DNA of 26,947 nt from Actinoplanes subtropicus (GTDB lineage Bacteria > Actinomycetota > Actinomycetes > Mycobacteriales > Micromonosporaceae). Numbering within the stretch: the first letter of the stretch is position 1; each line of letters begins with the position of its first letter. Of this stretch, positions 1 to 6,998 are shown one piece after another. A program made the position numbers and the translations under genes. Under the pieces are notes generated by a model. It was given only the letters and a program-made list of their open reading frames with translations. It was not told the origin of the DNA and did no database searches. Where the stretch lies: NCBI RefSeq assembly GCF_000721705.1, contig NZ_JOJL01000073.1:1-26947 (forward strand), given 5' to 3'.

Positions 1-151
1 CGCCGACCGCATCCACATCCAGCGGCTGGGCCGGCGGGCCACGGTGATCACCCCGAAGTCCCACTCGATGTCCGAGGCGGTCGCCATCATGACCGGCGCG
101 GCGCCGCCGCCCGATCAACCGATCGATGGAGAGGCCCCGCCGCCCAGTTGA
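1..151 (+). CDS. Sugar ABC transporter ATP-binding protein, C-terminal end (partial)
   Basis: The frame starting at base 2 is open from the window edge to TGA at 149-151 and gives 49 residues. It reads ADRIHIQRLGRRATVITP, then KSHSMSEAVAIMTGA, then a Pro-rich tail. The block with RIHIQRLGRR and SMSEAVAIMTGA is typical of the extreme C-terminus of FrcA-type single-domain ATPases of carbohydrate (CUT2) ABC importers. These hydrolyse ATP to drive sugar uptake through a membrane permease. The Walker motifs and the rest of the gene lie outside the window, so the substrate cannot be judged. The next gene is on the same strand about 100 bases later. Confidence 0.75.
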   Translation, partial: ADRIHIQRLGRRATVITPKSHSMSEAVAIMTGAAPPPDQPIDGEAPPPS

Positions 152-254
152 GCGCCTGATTCCACCACCCGCCCGAGAGATCGGGCGATCCGAGCGTGGT
201 GCCTCCGTTGCGACGCTGTCCTCATCGACAACGACAACGACGGAGGCACCCGAA

Positions 255-614
255 ATGCGCAACATCATCTGGCAGGTCAGCGGATACGTGGCGGTCAGTC
301 TGGTGACCGTGGGCGTGATGGTGGCGTTCCGGCACGACACCGCCATGGTCACGCCGGGCGTCTGGATCCGGGGCTCGATCGTCGCGGCGGCGTCGCTGCT
401 CACGCTGCTGTTCGCGGTCCGGGCGGTGCGCGGCGACCGGAAGATGCTGCTGCGGCTGCGACTGGTCACCGCGATCATGCTGGTCGCGCTCGTGGTGATC
501 GCCTCGCTGCCGGGCGCGTTCCCGGTCTGGTTCCGGCTCGAGCAGGCACTCTGCGCGCTGTTCCTGCTGCCGGTGGCCGTCCAGATCAACCGGCGGTCGG
601 TCACCCAGGCATGA
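255..614 (+). CDS. Small four-helix membrane protein, function unknown
   Basis: This encodes 119 residues. I chose ATG 255 because GGAGG at 242-246 lies 8 bases upstream; the longer in-frame start near 126 would overlap the preceding ABC gene and gives an Arg/Pro/Thr-rich leader. Four hydrophobic segments are visible at about residues 8-25, 39-57, 68-86 and 96-111, separated by short basic loops (RAVRGDRKMLLRLRL), and the protein ends with a short hydrophilic tail. No catalytic motif is seen and I do not recognise the family. It resembles the many small integral membrane proteins of actinobacteria. A perfect hairpin follows the stop codon, so the transcript probably ends there. Confidence 0.7.
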   Translation: MRNIIWQVSGYVAVSLVTVGVMVAFRHDTAMVTPGVWIRGSIVAAASLLTLLFAVRAVRGDRKMLLRLRLVTAIMLVALVVIASLPGAFPVWFRLEQALCALFLLPVAVQINRRSVTQA

Positions 615-625
615 TCCCCACCAAA

Positions 626-661
626 CGACGACGACCGGCCATCGCGGGCCGGTCGTCGTCG
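626..661. terminator. Strong bidirectional hairpin between convergent genes
   Basis: A perfect 15-bp stem (CGACGACGACCGGCC, loop ATCGCG, complementary arm at 647-661) sits between the stop codons of two converging genes. There is no clear U-tract on either side. In high-GC actinobacteria such long GC stems commonly act as terminators, so it probably serves both genes. Confidence 0.75.
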
Positions 662-668
662 CGTACGG

Positions 669-914
669 CTATTTCTTCTTTTTCTTGTCCTTCTTCTTGC
701 CCTTCTTGCCGCCGCCGTCGCCCTTGCCGGCCAGCTCCTGGAGCAGCATCCGGTCGCGCTCGTCCGCCAGGTCACGGGCGGTCTTGGGCGCGGGGACAAG
801 CAGCTTGAACAAGATCGCGCCGACCACGAACACCCAGACCCACCACGGAATGCCCGACTCCGGACCGAACAGATTGCTGGTCACGGTGTACGCGTTGGCC
901 ACGATCTGGTTCAC
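669..914 (-). CDS. Small single-pass membrane protein with poly-lysine C-terminus
   Basis: The product is 81 residues. The GTG at 914-912 was chosen because AGGAG lies 7 bases before it; a longer frame to 968 exists without a ribosome site. A short N-terminal stretch (MNQIVANAYTVTSNLFG) is followed by one transmembrane helix at about residues 23-41 (WWVWVFVVGAILFKLL), an acidic/basic amphipathic stretch (ARDLADERDRMLLQELAG) and a tail of Gly and Lys ending in five consecutive lysines. The layout suggests a membrane anchor with a highly basic cytoplasmic tail that could touch anionic lipid head groups or nucleic acid; that role is inference. I do not recognise a named family. Confidence 0.65.
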   Translation of the reverse strand: MNQIVANAYTVTSNLFGPESGIPWWVWVFVVGAILFKLLVPAPKTARDLADERDRMLLQELAGKGDGGGKKGKKKDKKKKK

Positions 915-983
915 GACCACACTCCTGTCCGCTCCGGGTCGGCCCCCAATATCGGGCGCCACCCCCACCCGCCTTAGCGAAAG

Positions 984-1772
984 TCAGAGGGCATCCGCGG
1001 CGGCGCGGAGGGCGGCCAGGCGGGACTCGTCGGCTCGGGTGCGCCAGCGGGTGAGTTCCCGGACGGCGACTTCGAGCTGCACCCGCAGGCCGCGCAGGTG
1101 TTGCTCGGCTGCCATCGCCGCCGGCCGGCCCTGGGGCAGCGCGGCGACGTCCAGCGTCGGCCGCTCGGGCGGCGGCGTGCCGGTCGACTCGGCCAGTGCC
1201 CGGGCCGCTCGGTCGATCGTGCGGCGCAGCGCCGGGACCGACGAGCGCAGTTCGGTGACCAACTCGTCGAAGCGCTGCCGGGCGAACTCCGCCTCGTGCC
1301 AGGATTCGGTGTTCGTGGTGTCGCGGGCGTTCCGGGCCGGCTTGGTCACGGCCGGCTTCGCCAGGGCCGAGGACAGGCTGAAGCGCATCTCCTCGGCGGC
1401 TCGTACGGCCTGGTCACAGACCCGGACGGCGGCGAGTTTCCGCTGGTAGCCCGGGTCGTCGCGGATCAGGATCGGCTCGAGCAGGCCGTCGATCCGCTCG
1501 GCGTACCGGGTGTAGCGGGCCCGGGCGGCGGCCAGCGTCTCGTCCGCCGCCTTCCGGGTGCCGCGGGCCTGCCGATAGCGCCGGGACCGGCCCTCGTCGA
1601 CGCTGAGCAGGCCGCCGAGCAGCCGGTCCCGCCAGTCGGTGCCGGTCGTCGACTCGGTCGCCTGCCGCTCGGCCTCGTCGTACGCCCGCTGGGCTGTTGC
1701 CAACTCGGCCTGGGCGGCGCGCAGCAGCGGCAGATGAGGTGCCAGGAGGAGGCGATCCCGGTCGCTCGGCAT
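984..1772 (-). CDS. Hypothetical coiled-coil protein, last gene of the ArsR operon
   Basis: The product is 262 residues starting at ATG 1772, four bases after the TAG of the gene upstream, so it is probably translated from the same mRNA. It is soluble, with no signal peptide or membrane helix. Long Ala/Arg/Glu-rich helices dominate: about 15-50 (LPLLRAAQAELATAQRAYDE), 70-115, 125-150 and a C-terminal helix. A Thr-Pro-Pro-Pro break occurs about three quarters of the way along. The composition resembles actinobacterial helical-bundle proteins of unknown function. TACCGT at 1779-1784 is followed by 6 bases and the ATG, so an additional leaderless promoter is possible. No enzymatic motif is seen. 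Confidence 0.6.
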   Translation of the reverse strand: MPSDRDRLLLAPHLPLLRAAQAELATAQRAYDEAERQATESTTGTDWRDRLLGGLLSVDEGRSRRYRQARGTRKAADETLAAARARYTRYAERIDGLLEPILIRDDPGYQRKLAAVRVCDQAVRAAEEMRFSLSSALAKPAVTKPARNARDTTNTESWHEAEFARQRFDELVTELRSSVPALRRTIDRAARALAESTGTPPPERPTLDVAALPQGRPAAMAAEQHLRGLRVQLEVAVRELTRWRTRADESRLAALRAAADAL

Positions 1773-1776
1773 CCCT

Positions 1777-2352
1777 CTACGGTAGGGGCTTCCACTCCGG
1801 GTCGCGCCCGATGAAACCCAGCAGCCGGGCCTGGACGTCGGCGCCGGCCGGCACCTCGACCCGCGGGCCGTACTGGCCGGACGAACGGATGATCTCCTCC
1901 ATCGGCTCCATCCCGCCCAGCAGCCGGGCGCAGAAGTCGGGATCCAGCCGGTCGTCCTGGCCGGTCGCCCGGGACAGGTCCCAGGTGTGCATGAAGACGT
2001 CGGACGTGTAGAACTGGTCGATCGCGGCGTCCAGCGGCAGGCTGCCGATGTGCGGGTTGGTGAGCTTGCGATCGGCCGTCTCCGGGTCGTCGAGCAGGGC
2101 CTGCACCGCGTCGGCGTGCACCTGCCAGGCACCGACCGGGTCGTCGTCCACCGACGGGCCCTTCGGCAGCTCGACGCTCGCGCCGCCGGCGAGGAACGCG
2201 GGCAGCCATTCCACCAGATGTCGTACGACGTCGCGGGCCGTCCACTCCGGAACCGGGGCCGGGACGTCCCACTCCCGGGTGCCGCGGACCCGCTCGGTGA
2301 AGACCCCGGCGAGCTGCGCGTGGCGCTCGGCGGGACGGTCAGAAACTGCCAT
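1777..2352 (-). CDS. DinB/TIGR03086 family protein (mycothiol maleylpyruvate isomerase-like fold)
   Basis: The product is 191 residues from ATG 2352, overlapping the SRPBCC stop codon by 14 bases. The N-terminal part (AERHAQLAGVFTERVRGT, then PEWTARDVVRHLVEW) and the central FYTSDVFMHTWDLSRATG match the actinobacterial TIGR03086 family, which shares the four-helix DinB/MDMPI fold. In this superfamily three histidines often bind a metal used in mycothiol- or bacillithiol-dependent reactions. Here the visible candidates are the His in VVRHLVEW and the His in FMHTWD. The actual reaction is unknown. Its place after an ArsR/SRPBCC pair is a common actinobacterial arrangement. Confidence 0.75.
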   Translation of the reverse strand: MAVSDRPAERHAQLAGVFTERVRGTREWDVPAPVPEWTARDVVRHLVEWLPAFLAGGASVELPKGPSVDDDPVGAWQVHADAVQALLDDPETADRKLTNPHIGSLPLDAAIDQFYTSDVFMHTWDLSRATGQDDRLDPDFCARLLGGMEPMEEIIRSSGQYGPRVEVPAGADVQARLLGFIGRDPEWKPLP

Positions 2353-2821
2353 CGAGAAGCATCCTCTCCAATGCGGCGTAACCCTCGTTGACGCCGGTCT
2401 CCATGCCGGAACGCAGCCAGGCGTCCCGGCTGGAGAAGCTGTCGACCAGCGACTGGGTGCGCAGCCGGCTGCGGCCGCCGCCCAGGTCGTCGAACCAGAG
2501 CGTCTGCAGCGCCACGCTGTCGGGCTGGCCCTCATAGGTGAAGGTCTGGACAATCCGATCCGGTCGTACGTCGTGGAAGCACCCGCGGAACCAGAACTCC
2601 TGTCCGTCGCCCGTCGACGCATACCGCCAGCTGCCGCCGGGCCGGGCGTCCCAGTGCTCGATCTTGGTGGTGAGCCGGTCGGGGCCGACCCAGCGGGCGA
2701 ACAGGACGGGGTCGGTGTGGGCGCGGAAGAGCCGCTCGGGCGGGGCGGCGAACTCGCGGGTCAGCCGGATGATCGGCAGGCTCGGGTCGGCTTCGATGGT
2801 CGTTTCGGGTATCGGCTTCAT
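2339..2821 (-). CDS. SRPBCC (AHSA1-like) domain protein
   Basis: The product is 160 residues. Its ATG (2821-2819) overlaps the TGA of arsR as ATGA, which points to translational coupling. The sequence has the hallmarks of the AHSA1 branch of START-like SRPBCC proteins: an early beta strand IIRLTREFAAPPERLFRAHT, the motif DPVLFARWVGPDR, then GGSWRYAS, and a C-terminal helix (GMETGVNEGYAALERMLLD). These proteins form a helix-grip fold with a deep hydrophobic cavity that binds small ligands. The ligand here is unknown. ArsR-SRPBCC pairs are widespread, and the regulator is usually thought to control its partner gene. Confidence 0.88.
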   Translation of the reverse strand: MKPIPETTIEADPSLPIIRLTREFAAPPERLFRAHTDPVLFARWVGPDRLTTKIEHWDARPGGSWRYASTGDGQEFWFRGCFHDVRPDRIVQTFTYEGQPDSVALQTLWFDDLGGGRSRLRTQSLVDSFSSRDAWLRSGMETGVNEGYAALERMLLDGSF

Positions 2822-3150
2822 GCCTCGTCTCCGCTCATCTCCGCCAGCAACGCGTCGAGCCGGCGATACCGCTGCTCGGCGCGCCGCCGGTGGCGCTCGA
2901 TCCAGTTGTCCATCAGGTCGAACACGTGCACCTCCAGACGCACCGGGCGGGGCTGCGGCCCGGGCGGGCGGGTGACCAGGCCGGCCTGCTCGAGCACGCG
3001 CAGGTGCTTGTAGACCGCCTGCAGGGTCATCTGATACGGCTCGGCCAGCTGATTCGCGGTGGCGTCGCCCTCGGCGAGCCGGGCCACCATGTCGCGGCGG
3101 GTCGGATCGGCGAGGGCGGCGAAGACCCGGGACAGCGCTTCCGTGGTCAT
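2818..3150 (-). CDS. ArsR/SmtB-family transcriptional regulator
   Basis: The product is 110 residues from ATG 3150, with GAAAGG about 8 bases upstream; a TTG start five codons earlier is less likely. It is a compact winged helix: ALSRVFAALADPTRRDMVAR at the N-terminus, the recognition region QLAEPYQMTLQAVYKHLRVL and the wing GLVTRPPGPQPRPVRLE, then a basic C-terminal helix. No cysteine metal site is visible, so this is probably one of the non-metal ArsR proteins paired with SRPBCC genes. It heads an operon with the next three minus-strand genes, and the two palindromes in its promoter probably make it autoregulatory. Confidence 0.9.
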   Translation of the reverse strand: MTTEALSRVFAALADPTRRDMVARLAEGDATANQLAEPYQMTLQAVYKHLRVLEQAGLVTRPPGPQPRPVRLEVHVFDLMDNWIERHRRRAEQRYRRLDALLAEMSGDEA

Positions 3151-3158
3151 CGGCCGGC

Positions 3159-3180
3159 CTTTCAACTTTTCGGTTGAAAG
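3159..3180. promoter_or_regulatory. Palindromic operator 1, downstream of the arsR -10 box
   Basis: CTTTCAAC and GTTGAAAG are perfect inverted arms around TTTTCG. The core TCAAC-N6-GTTGA (3162-3177) is the same as in operator 2, 46 bases away. It sits between the -10 box and the arsR start codon, where bound repressor would block transcription. Assignment to this ArsR protein is inferred from position and symmetry. Confidence 0.7.
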
Positions 3181-3182
3181 CC

Positions 3183-3211
3183 ACGCTAGACCCGCCCCGC
3201 CATCCCGTCAA
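3183..3211 (-). promoter_or_regulatory. Sigma70-like promoter of the arsR operon
   Basis: Read on the minus strand, TTGACG (3211-3206) is followed by exactly 17 bases and TAGCGT (3188-3183), a good match to a housekeeping actinobacterial promoter. The -35 box lies inside one palindrome and the predicted start site falls in or next to the other. Confidence 0.65.
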
Positions 3212-3223
3212 CCGCCCGGTTGA
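3208..3223. promoter_or_regulatory. Palindromic operator 2, overlapping the arsR -35 box
   Basis: TCAACC-GCCC-GGTTGA is a perfect palindrome containing the same TCAAC-N6-GTTGA core as operator 1. It overlaps the -35 hexamer of the arsR promoter and lies about 25 bases before the start of the divergent phosphoesterase gene, so one regulator could act on both directions. Confidence 0.65.
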
Positions 3224-3234
3224 AAGAGCTGCTC

Positions 3235-3240
3235 TATGGT
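3235..3240 (+). promoter_or_regulatory. Probable leaderless -10 box of the phosphoesterase gene
   Basis: TATGGT is followed by six bases and the GTG start at 3247, so transcription would begin at the start codon itself. No Shine-Dalgarno sequence is present. Confidence 0.4.
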
Positions 3241-3246
3241 GATGGG

Positions 3247-3813
3247 GTGCGGCTCGTGCTGACCAGCGACACCCACCTGCCCCGGCGCGCCCGGGACCTG
3301 CCCGCCCCACTGTGGGCAGCCATCGACGACGCGGACGTGGTGGTACACGCCGGCGACTGGGTCGACGTGTCCACACTCGACGCCCTGGAAGCCCGCTCGA
3401 CCCGGCTGATCGCCTGCTACGGCAACAACGACGGCCCGGCCCTGCGCGCCCGCCTCCCGGAGATCGCCTACGCCGACCTCGACGGCTTGCGGCTGGCGGT
3501 CGTCCACGAGACCGGCCCCTCCACCGGCCGCGACGAGCGGTGCGCGGCCCGCTTCCCGGAGGCCGACGTGCTGGTCTTCGGCCACTCGCACATCCCGTGG
3601 GACACCACCGCCCGAACCGGCCTGCGACTGCTCAACCCAGGCTCCCCGACCGACCGCCGCCGGCAGCCCTTCGCCACCTTCATGACCGCCACCATCGACG
3701 GCAGCCGGCTGACCGAGGTCACCCTGCACGAGTTGCCCGGGCCTTTCCCCACCCACTCGGAAGGAAAGGGCCGCCGAGCGGTTCGAGGTACCGGATCTAC
3801 AGTGGACGGCTGA
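3247..3813 (+). CDS. YfcE/MJ0936-type metallophosphoesterase
   Basis: The product is 188 residues from GTG 3247; an upstream TTG frame start at 3220 lies inside an operator and is rejected. The calcineurin-like metal site is complete: D8 and H10 in SDTHLP, D37 in HAGDWVD, N60 in GNND, H87 in VVHETG, and H113/H115 in GHSH. The length and the motif NPGSPTDRR after the last metal ligands fit the YfcE/MJ0936 subfamily, cytoplasmic enzymes that cleave phosphodiester bonds in small substrates. The natural substrate is not indicated. The gene is divergent from the arsR operon, with two shared operators between them, and its last 17 bases overlap the convergent GNAT gene. Confidence 0.9.
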   Translation: MRLVLTSDTHLPRRARDLPAPLWAAIDDADVVVHAGDWVDVSTLDALEARSTRLIACYGNNDGPALRARLPEIAYADLDGLRLAVVHETGPSTGRDERCAARFPEADVLVFGHSHIPWDTTARTGLRLLNPGSPTDRRRQPFATFMTATIDGSRLTEVTLHELPGPFPTHSEGKGRRAVRGTGSTVDG

Positions 3814-4720
3814 ACATCTTGCGGTTGGCGAAGTTGTGGTAGCCCGCCCGCTGGAAGGCCTTGACCATGCCGATGTTGCCGGTGTCGCAGTCCCCGCGGA
3901 TTTCCGTCGCCCCGGCGGCGACAAGGATGTTCGTGCCGCGGGCCACGGCGGCGGTGGCGTAGCCGTGACCGCGTCCGGCCGGGGCGACGCCGACCAGGCC
4001 GACGACCGCTGAGCTCGGCGTACGGGCGGGCAGGCTGATCGCGACCGGCCGGTTCCGCAGGTCGTAGCCGATCTCGAACCAGTCCCGTTCGTGGTCCAGC
4101 TCCAGCATGTCGGCGAGGTTGCGCTCGGCCGCGCCGCGCAGGCCGTGTTCGGCGATCTCGGCGAGGAAGATGGAATCCTTCGTGTCGGTGAAGGTGTCGG
4201 CGAGCAGGTCGACGAACGGCTCCTCGCCCAGCTCGGCAAGTGACCGCCAGTGCAGCCGGTCGTCCTGGGCGGGCAGCGGAGAGCCAGCCTGCCAGAGGAA
4301 CCGGCGTCCGTCGCGGGCGACCGAGAAACCGTGCGTGGCGAGCAGTTGCTCGCGTCGCTGCGGGTCGCGCTGGAACTGTGGGGCCTGGCTCGGCGTGTCC
4401 AGTACATGGCCCTGCGTTGGCGCACCGAGCGAGCGGGCCAGTTCGGCGGCGTGCGTCAGCAGGGCGGCGGCGGTCTGATCGTCGCCCGGCTCCAGCAGCA
4501 CGATGTCCATGGGCGCCGAGCGGCCGGGAACCGTCCACAGCACGACGTTGCCGGTGAGCTCGTTGTCCTGCTCGGCCACCAGGCACCAGGCCGGTCGCGT
4601 GCAGCCGCTGGCGAGCAGCCCGGACAGGTAGGCCGCGGTCGCGCGGTTGCGTTCGTCGTCGTCCGGGTACGCCGTCAGGGCGGGCAGCTCTTCGGGCCGG
4701 GCGGTGCGGATCGTCAGCAC
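3797..4720 (-). CDS. GNAT-family N-acetyltransferase
   Basis: The product is 307 residues from GTG 4720, with GAAGGA about 8 bases upstream. The acetyl-CoA binding loop is clear at residues 246-257 (APAGRGHGYATA), followed by the helix and the C-terminal strand pattern GDCDTGNIGMVKAFQRAGY typical of GNATs. The first 140 residues form a second, degenerate GNAT-like half (LVAEQDNELTGNVVLW, then LGAPTQGHVLD), so this is a tandem GNAT in which only the C-terminal half keeps the cofactor loop. Such enzymes acetylate amines of antibiotics, peptides or metabolites; the substrate is unknown. It overlaps the phosphoesterase gene tail to tail. Confidence 0.85.
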   Translation of the reverse strand: MLTIRTARPEELPALTAYPDDDERNRATAAYLSGLLASGCTRPAWCLVAEQDNELTGNVVLWTVPGRSAPMDIVLLEPGDDQTAAALLTHAAELARSLGAPTQGHVLDTPSQAPQFQRDPQRREQLLATHGFSVARDGRRFLWQAGSPLPAQDDRLHWRSLAELGEEPFVDLLADTFTDTKDSIFLAEIAEHGLRGAAERNLADMLELDHERDWFEIGYDLRNRPVAISLPARTPSSAVVGLVGVAPAGRGHGYATAAVARGTNILVAAGATEIRGDCDTGNIGMVKAFQRAGYHNFANRKMFSRPL

Positions 4721-4955
4721 AGTCAGTTTCCTTCGTCAGTCATCGTTGGCAGCCCGCTCCGACCTGGGTGAGCAGGATCCCGATGAGCTTCGTTCATGGC
4801 ACCAACGATCACCGGGCCGTCGGCGTGGAACAACGCAAAAGATCGAACCGCCGGATCAGCCACCGGTTACCGGTCGGCCGTCGCCCGGATCACGATCATG
4901 GGTGCGGCCGTCCGGCCGTAGACTTCGTGCGGGTGATCGGAGGGGACACGGCCTG

Positions 4956-5274
4956 GTGGAGCTGCGCGACATCGAGATCTTCCTGACGCTGGCGGAAGAG
5001 CTTCATTTCGGGCGTACGGCCGAACGTCTGCGCGTGTCGTCAGCGCGCGTGAGTCAGTCGATCAAGCAGCAGGAGCGGCGGATCGGCGGCGCCCTGTTCG
5101 AGCGGACCAGCCGCAGCGTCCGGCTGACCCCGCTCGGGCGGCGGTTTCGCGACCGGCTCGACGCGGGCTATCGCGAGATCGCGGCCGGCCTCGACGAGGC
5201 GGCCACCATCGCTCGAGACTCCGCTGGTTCGCGCCTTCCTCCAAGCCGCGGACGACGCACGGAGCGGCACCTAG
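4956..5274 (+). pseudogene. LysR-family regulator remnant with internal deletion
   Basis: From GTG 4956 (GGAGG at 4939-4943) the frame gives a complete LysR winged-helix domain: ELRDIEIFLTLAEELHFGRT, the recognition helix SSARVSQSIKQQERRIG and FERTSRSVRLTPLGRRF, then part of the linker helix. About residue 88 the frame turns into low-complexity sequence. In the +1 frame, bases 5215-5274 read ETPLVRAFLQAADDARSGT and stop, which looks like the usual last residues of a LysR protein. So about 200 residues of the effector domain are missing and the two ends are out of frame. A truncated DNA-binding fragment could still be made, reading on to 5384 inside glyA. Confidence 0.75.
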
Positions 5275-5304
5275 GGGTCGGCTGGCCGGGGCACCACCCA
5301 CCCT

Positions 5305-5343
5305 GGCACGGTAGGAAGTTCTTTTCGAACCTCATACCGTGCC
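5305..5343. terminator. Hairpin between the lysR remnant and glyA
   Basis: GGCACGGTA and TACCGTGCC form a 9-bp stem. Inside it GTTC-TTTTC-GAAC forms a second stem, with a 4x4 internal loop between the two. It lies between convergent genes, 24 bases beyond the glyA stop codon, and probably terminates glyA. There is no U-tract. Confidence 0.55.
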
Positions 5344-5366
5344 GGACGAAGCAACCGGAAAGGCAA

Positions 5367-6791
5367 TCAGCCCAGGTCGACTGAGGGGTAGAGCGGGAAC
5401 GGCGCCAACAGCTCGGTCGCCTGCTTGCTGATGCGGTCGGCGAGGGCCGGGTCGAGGTTGTACTTGGCCTTCGAGCCCTCGGCCGGCGTGGTGTTCGCGA
5501 GCACGGTGTGGATCAGCTCGGCGATCTGGTCCATCTCGTCGACGCCGAGGCCGCGGGAGGTCAGCGCGGGAGTGCCGATGCGGATGCCGGAGGTGTACCA
5601 GGCGCCGTTCGGATCCTGCGGGATCGCGTTGCGGTTGGTGACCACGCCGCTGTCCAGGAGTGCCTGCTCGGCCTGGCGGCCGGTGAGGCCGAACGGATGC
5701 ACGTCGAGCAGCACCAGGTGGTTGTCGGTGCCGCCGGAGACCAGGCGGACGCCGCGCTTGGCCAGGCCCTCGGCGAGCGCCTGGCTGTTGGTGACGATCT
5801 GCTGGGCGTACGTCTGGAAGGAAGGGTCGCGCGCCTCGGCGAAGGCGATCGCCTTGGCGGCCATCACGTGGCTGAGCGGACCGCCGAGGACCATCGGGCA
5901 GCCGCGATCGACCTGGTCGGCCAGTTCGGGCCGGGCCAGGACGGCGCCGCCGCGCGGGCCGCGCAGGCTCTTGTGAGTGGTGGTGGTGACGATGTGGGCG
6001 TGCTCGACCGGGTTGAAGTCGCCGGTGAAGACCTTGCCGGCGACGAGGCCCGCGAAGTGCGCCATGTCGACCATGAAGGTCGCGCCGACCTCGTCGGCGA
6101 TCTCGCGCATCGTGGCAAAGTTCACCTTGCGCGGGTACGCCGAATAGCCGCCGACGATGATGAGCGGCTTGAACTCGCGGGCCGACTCGCGGAGGGCCGC
6201 GTAGTCGATCTGGCCGGTCGCCGGGTCGACGCCGTAGCTGCGCTGGTTGAACATCTTGCCGGAGATGTTCGGCCGGAAGCCGTGGGTGAGGTGGCCGCCG
6301 GCGTCGAGCGACATGCCCAGCATGCGCTGGTTGCCGAACGCTTCCCGCAATGACGCCCACTCGGCCTCGGTGAGGTCGTTGACCTGGCGCTTCTCGAACT
6401 TCTTGAGGTAGGGCACCTCGACCCGGTCGGCCAGGATCGCCCAGTACGCGACCAGGTTCGCGTCGATGCCGGAGTGCGGCTGTACGTACGCGTACGGCGC
6501 GTTGAACAGGGCCTTCGCGTGCTCGACGGCGACCGCCTCGACGGTGTCCACGTTCTGGCAGCCGGCGTAGAAGCGGCGGCCGATGGTGCCCTCGGCGTAC
6601 TTGTCGGAGAGCCAGTTGCCCATGGCGAGCAGCACGGCGGGCGACGCGTAGTTCTCGCTGGCGATCAGTTTCAGGGACTCGCGCTGGTCGTTCAGTTCCT
6701 TGGCGATCGCGTCGGCGATGCGCGGCTCAACGGAGCGGACCACCTCGAGCGCGGAGCGGAAGGCGTTCGATTCGGCATTCAACTCGGACAT
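5367..6791 (-). CDS. glyA: Serine hydroxymethyltransferase
   Basis: The product is 474 residues from ATG 6791, with AAGGAGG close upstream. SHMT interconverts serine plus tetrahydrofolate with glycine plus 5,10-methylene-tetrahydrofolate, feeding one-carbon units to purine and thymidylate synthesis. The PLP lysine is K274 in [14 protein letters not shown], preceded by VDMAHFAG (D242, H245). The N-terminal block [13 protein letters not shown] and [13 protein letters not shown] are canonical. At 474 residues it is longer than the usual roughly 420 because of an insertion of about 40 residues near 118-160 ([19 protein letters not shown]), known in a class of actinobacterial SHMTs. Its leader carries a ZTP riboswitch that links expression to folate status. 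Confidence 0.97.
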   Translation of the reverse strand: MSELNAESNAFRSALEVVRSVEPRIADAIAKELNDQRESLKLIASENYASPAVLLAMGNWLSDKYAEGTIGRRFYAGCQNVDTVEAVAVEHAKALFNAPYAYVQPHSGIDANLVAYWAILADRVEVPYLKKFEKRQVNDLTEAEWASLREAFGNQRMLGMSLDAGGHLTHGFRPNISGKMFNQRSYGVDPATGQIDYAALRESAREFKPLIIVGGYSAYPRKVNFATMREIADEVGATFMVDMAHFAGLVAGKVFTGDFNPVEHAHIVTTTTHKSLRGPRGGAVLARPELADQVDRGCPMVLGGPLSHVMAAKAIAFAEARDPSFQTYAQQIVTNSQALAEGLAKRGVRLVSGGTDNHLVLLDVHPFGLTGRQAEQALLDSGVVTNRNAIPQDPNGAWYTSGIRIGTPALTSRGLGVDEMDQIAELIHTVLANTTPAEGSKAKYNLDPALADRISKQATELLAPFPLYPSVDLG

Positions 6792-6814
6792 GGGTCCTCC
6801 TTATCACGGTGCAA

Positions 6815-6902
6815 GAGGGCCCAGGCGCGCGGCAGTCGTCATTGGCGACGGGGCCGCTCCCCAATGGTTTTCCCATCCGAACACGCCAGTCACGGCCCGT
6901 CG
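6815..6902 (-). ncRNA. ZTP (pfl) riboswitch in the glyA leader
   Basis: Read on the minus strand, the leader contains the conserved pfl blocks in the right order: GGGCC-GTGACTGGCG (core at 6893-6884), GGGAAAACC, GGGGAGCGG (6862-6854), and the 3' block CGCCTGGGC (6827-6819). These match the consensus of the ZTP/ZMP-sensing riboswitch, which turns on glyA, folD and purine genes when 10-formyl-tetrahydrofolate is short. GGGCCCTC (6822-6815), which overlaps the 3' block, can pair at 7 of 8 positions with GAGGACCC (6799-6792), which holds the Shine-Dalgarno of glyA. This suggests ligand binding frees the ribosome site. Confidence 0.9.
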
Positions 6903-6905
6903 GTG

Positions 6906-6911
6906 AGCATA
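6906..6911 (-). promoter_or_regulatory. Probable -10 box of glyA
   Basis: TATGCT on the minus strand places the start site at about 6899, exactly at the first helix of the riboswitch. Only a weak -35 (TGGCCG, 17 bases upstream) is visible. Confidence 0.5.
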
Positions 6912-6985
6912 CCGGCGCTGCGTGCCCCGGCCACCCCCGTTCAGCGGAGCGACGTGTCCCACAACCGACAGCGAGGTCGGCCCTT

Positions 6986-6991
6986 TAGCCT
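6986..6991 (+). promoter_or_regulatory. Probable leaderless -10 box of the antiporter gene
   Basis: TAGCCT is followed by seven bases and the GTG at 6999. There is no Shine-Dalgarno sequence, so a leaderless transcript is likely. Confidence 0.4.
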
Positions 6992-6998
6992 GATCACC

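Noticed and set aside
126..254. Upstream extension of the small membrane protein
   Set aside because: It overlaps the ABC transporter gene end and lacks a ribosome site, while GGAGG precedes ATG 255.
6474..6998. N-terminal extension of the antiporter into the glyA region
   Set aside because: It would be antisense to glyA and the riboswitch and adds a non-membrane leader; the GTG at 6999 with a nearby -10 box fits better.
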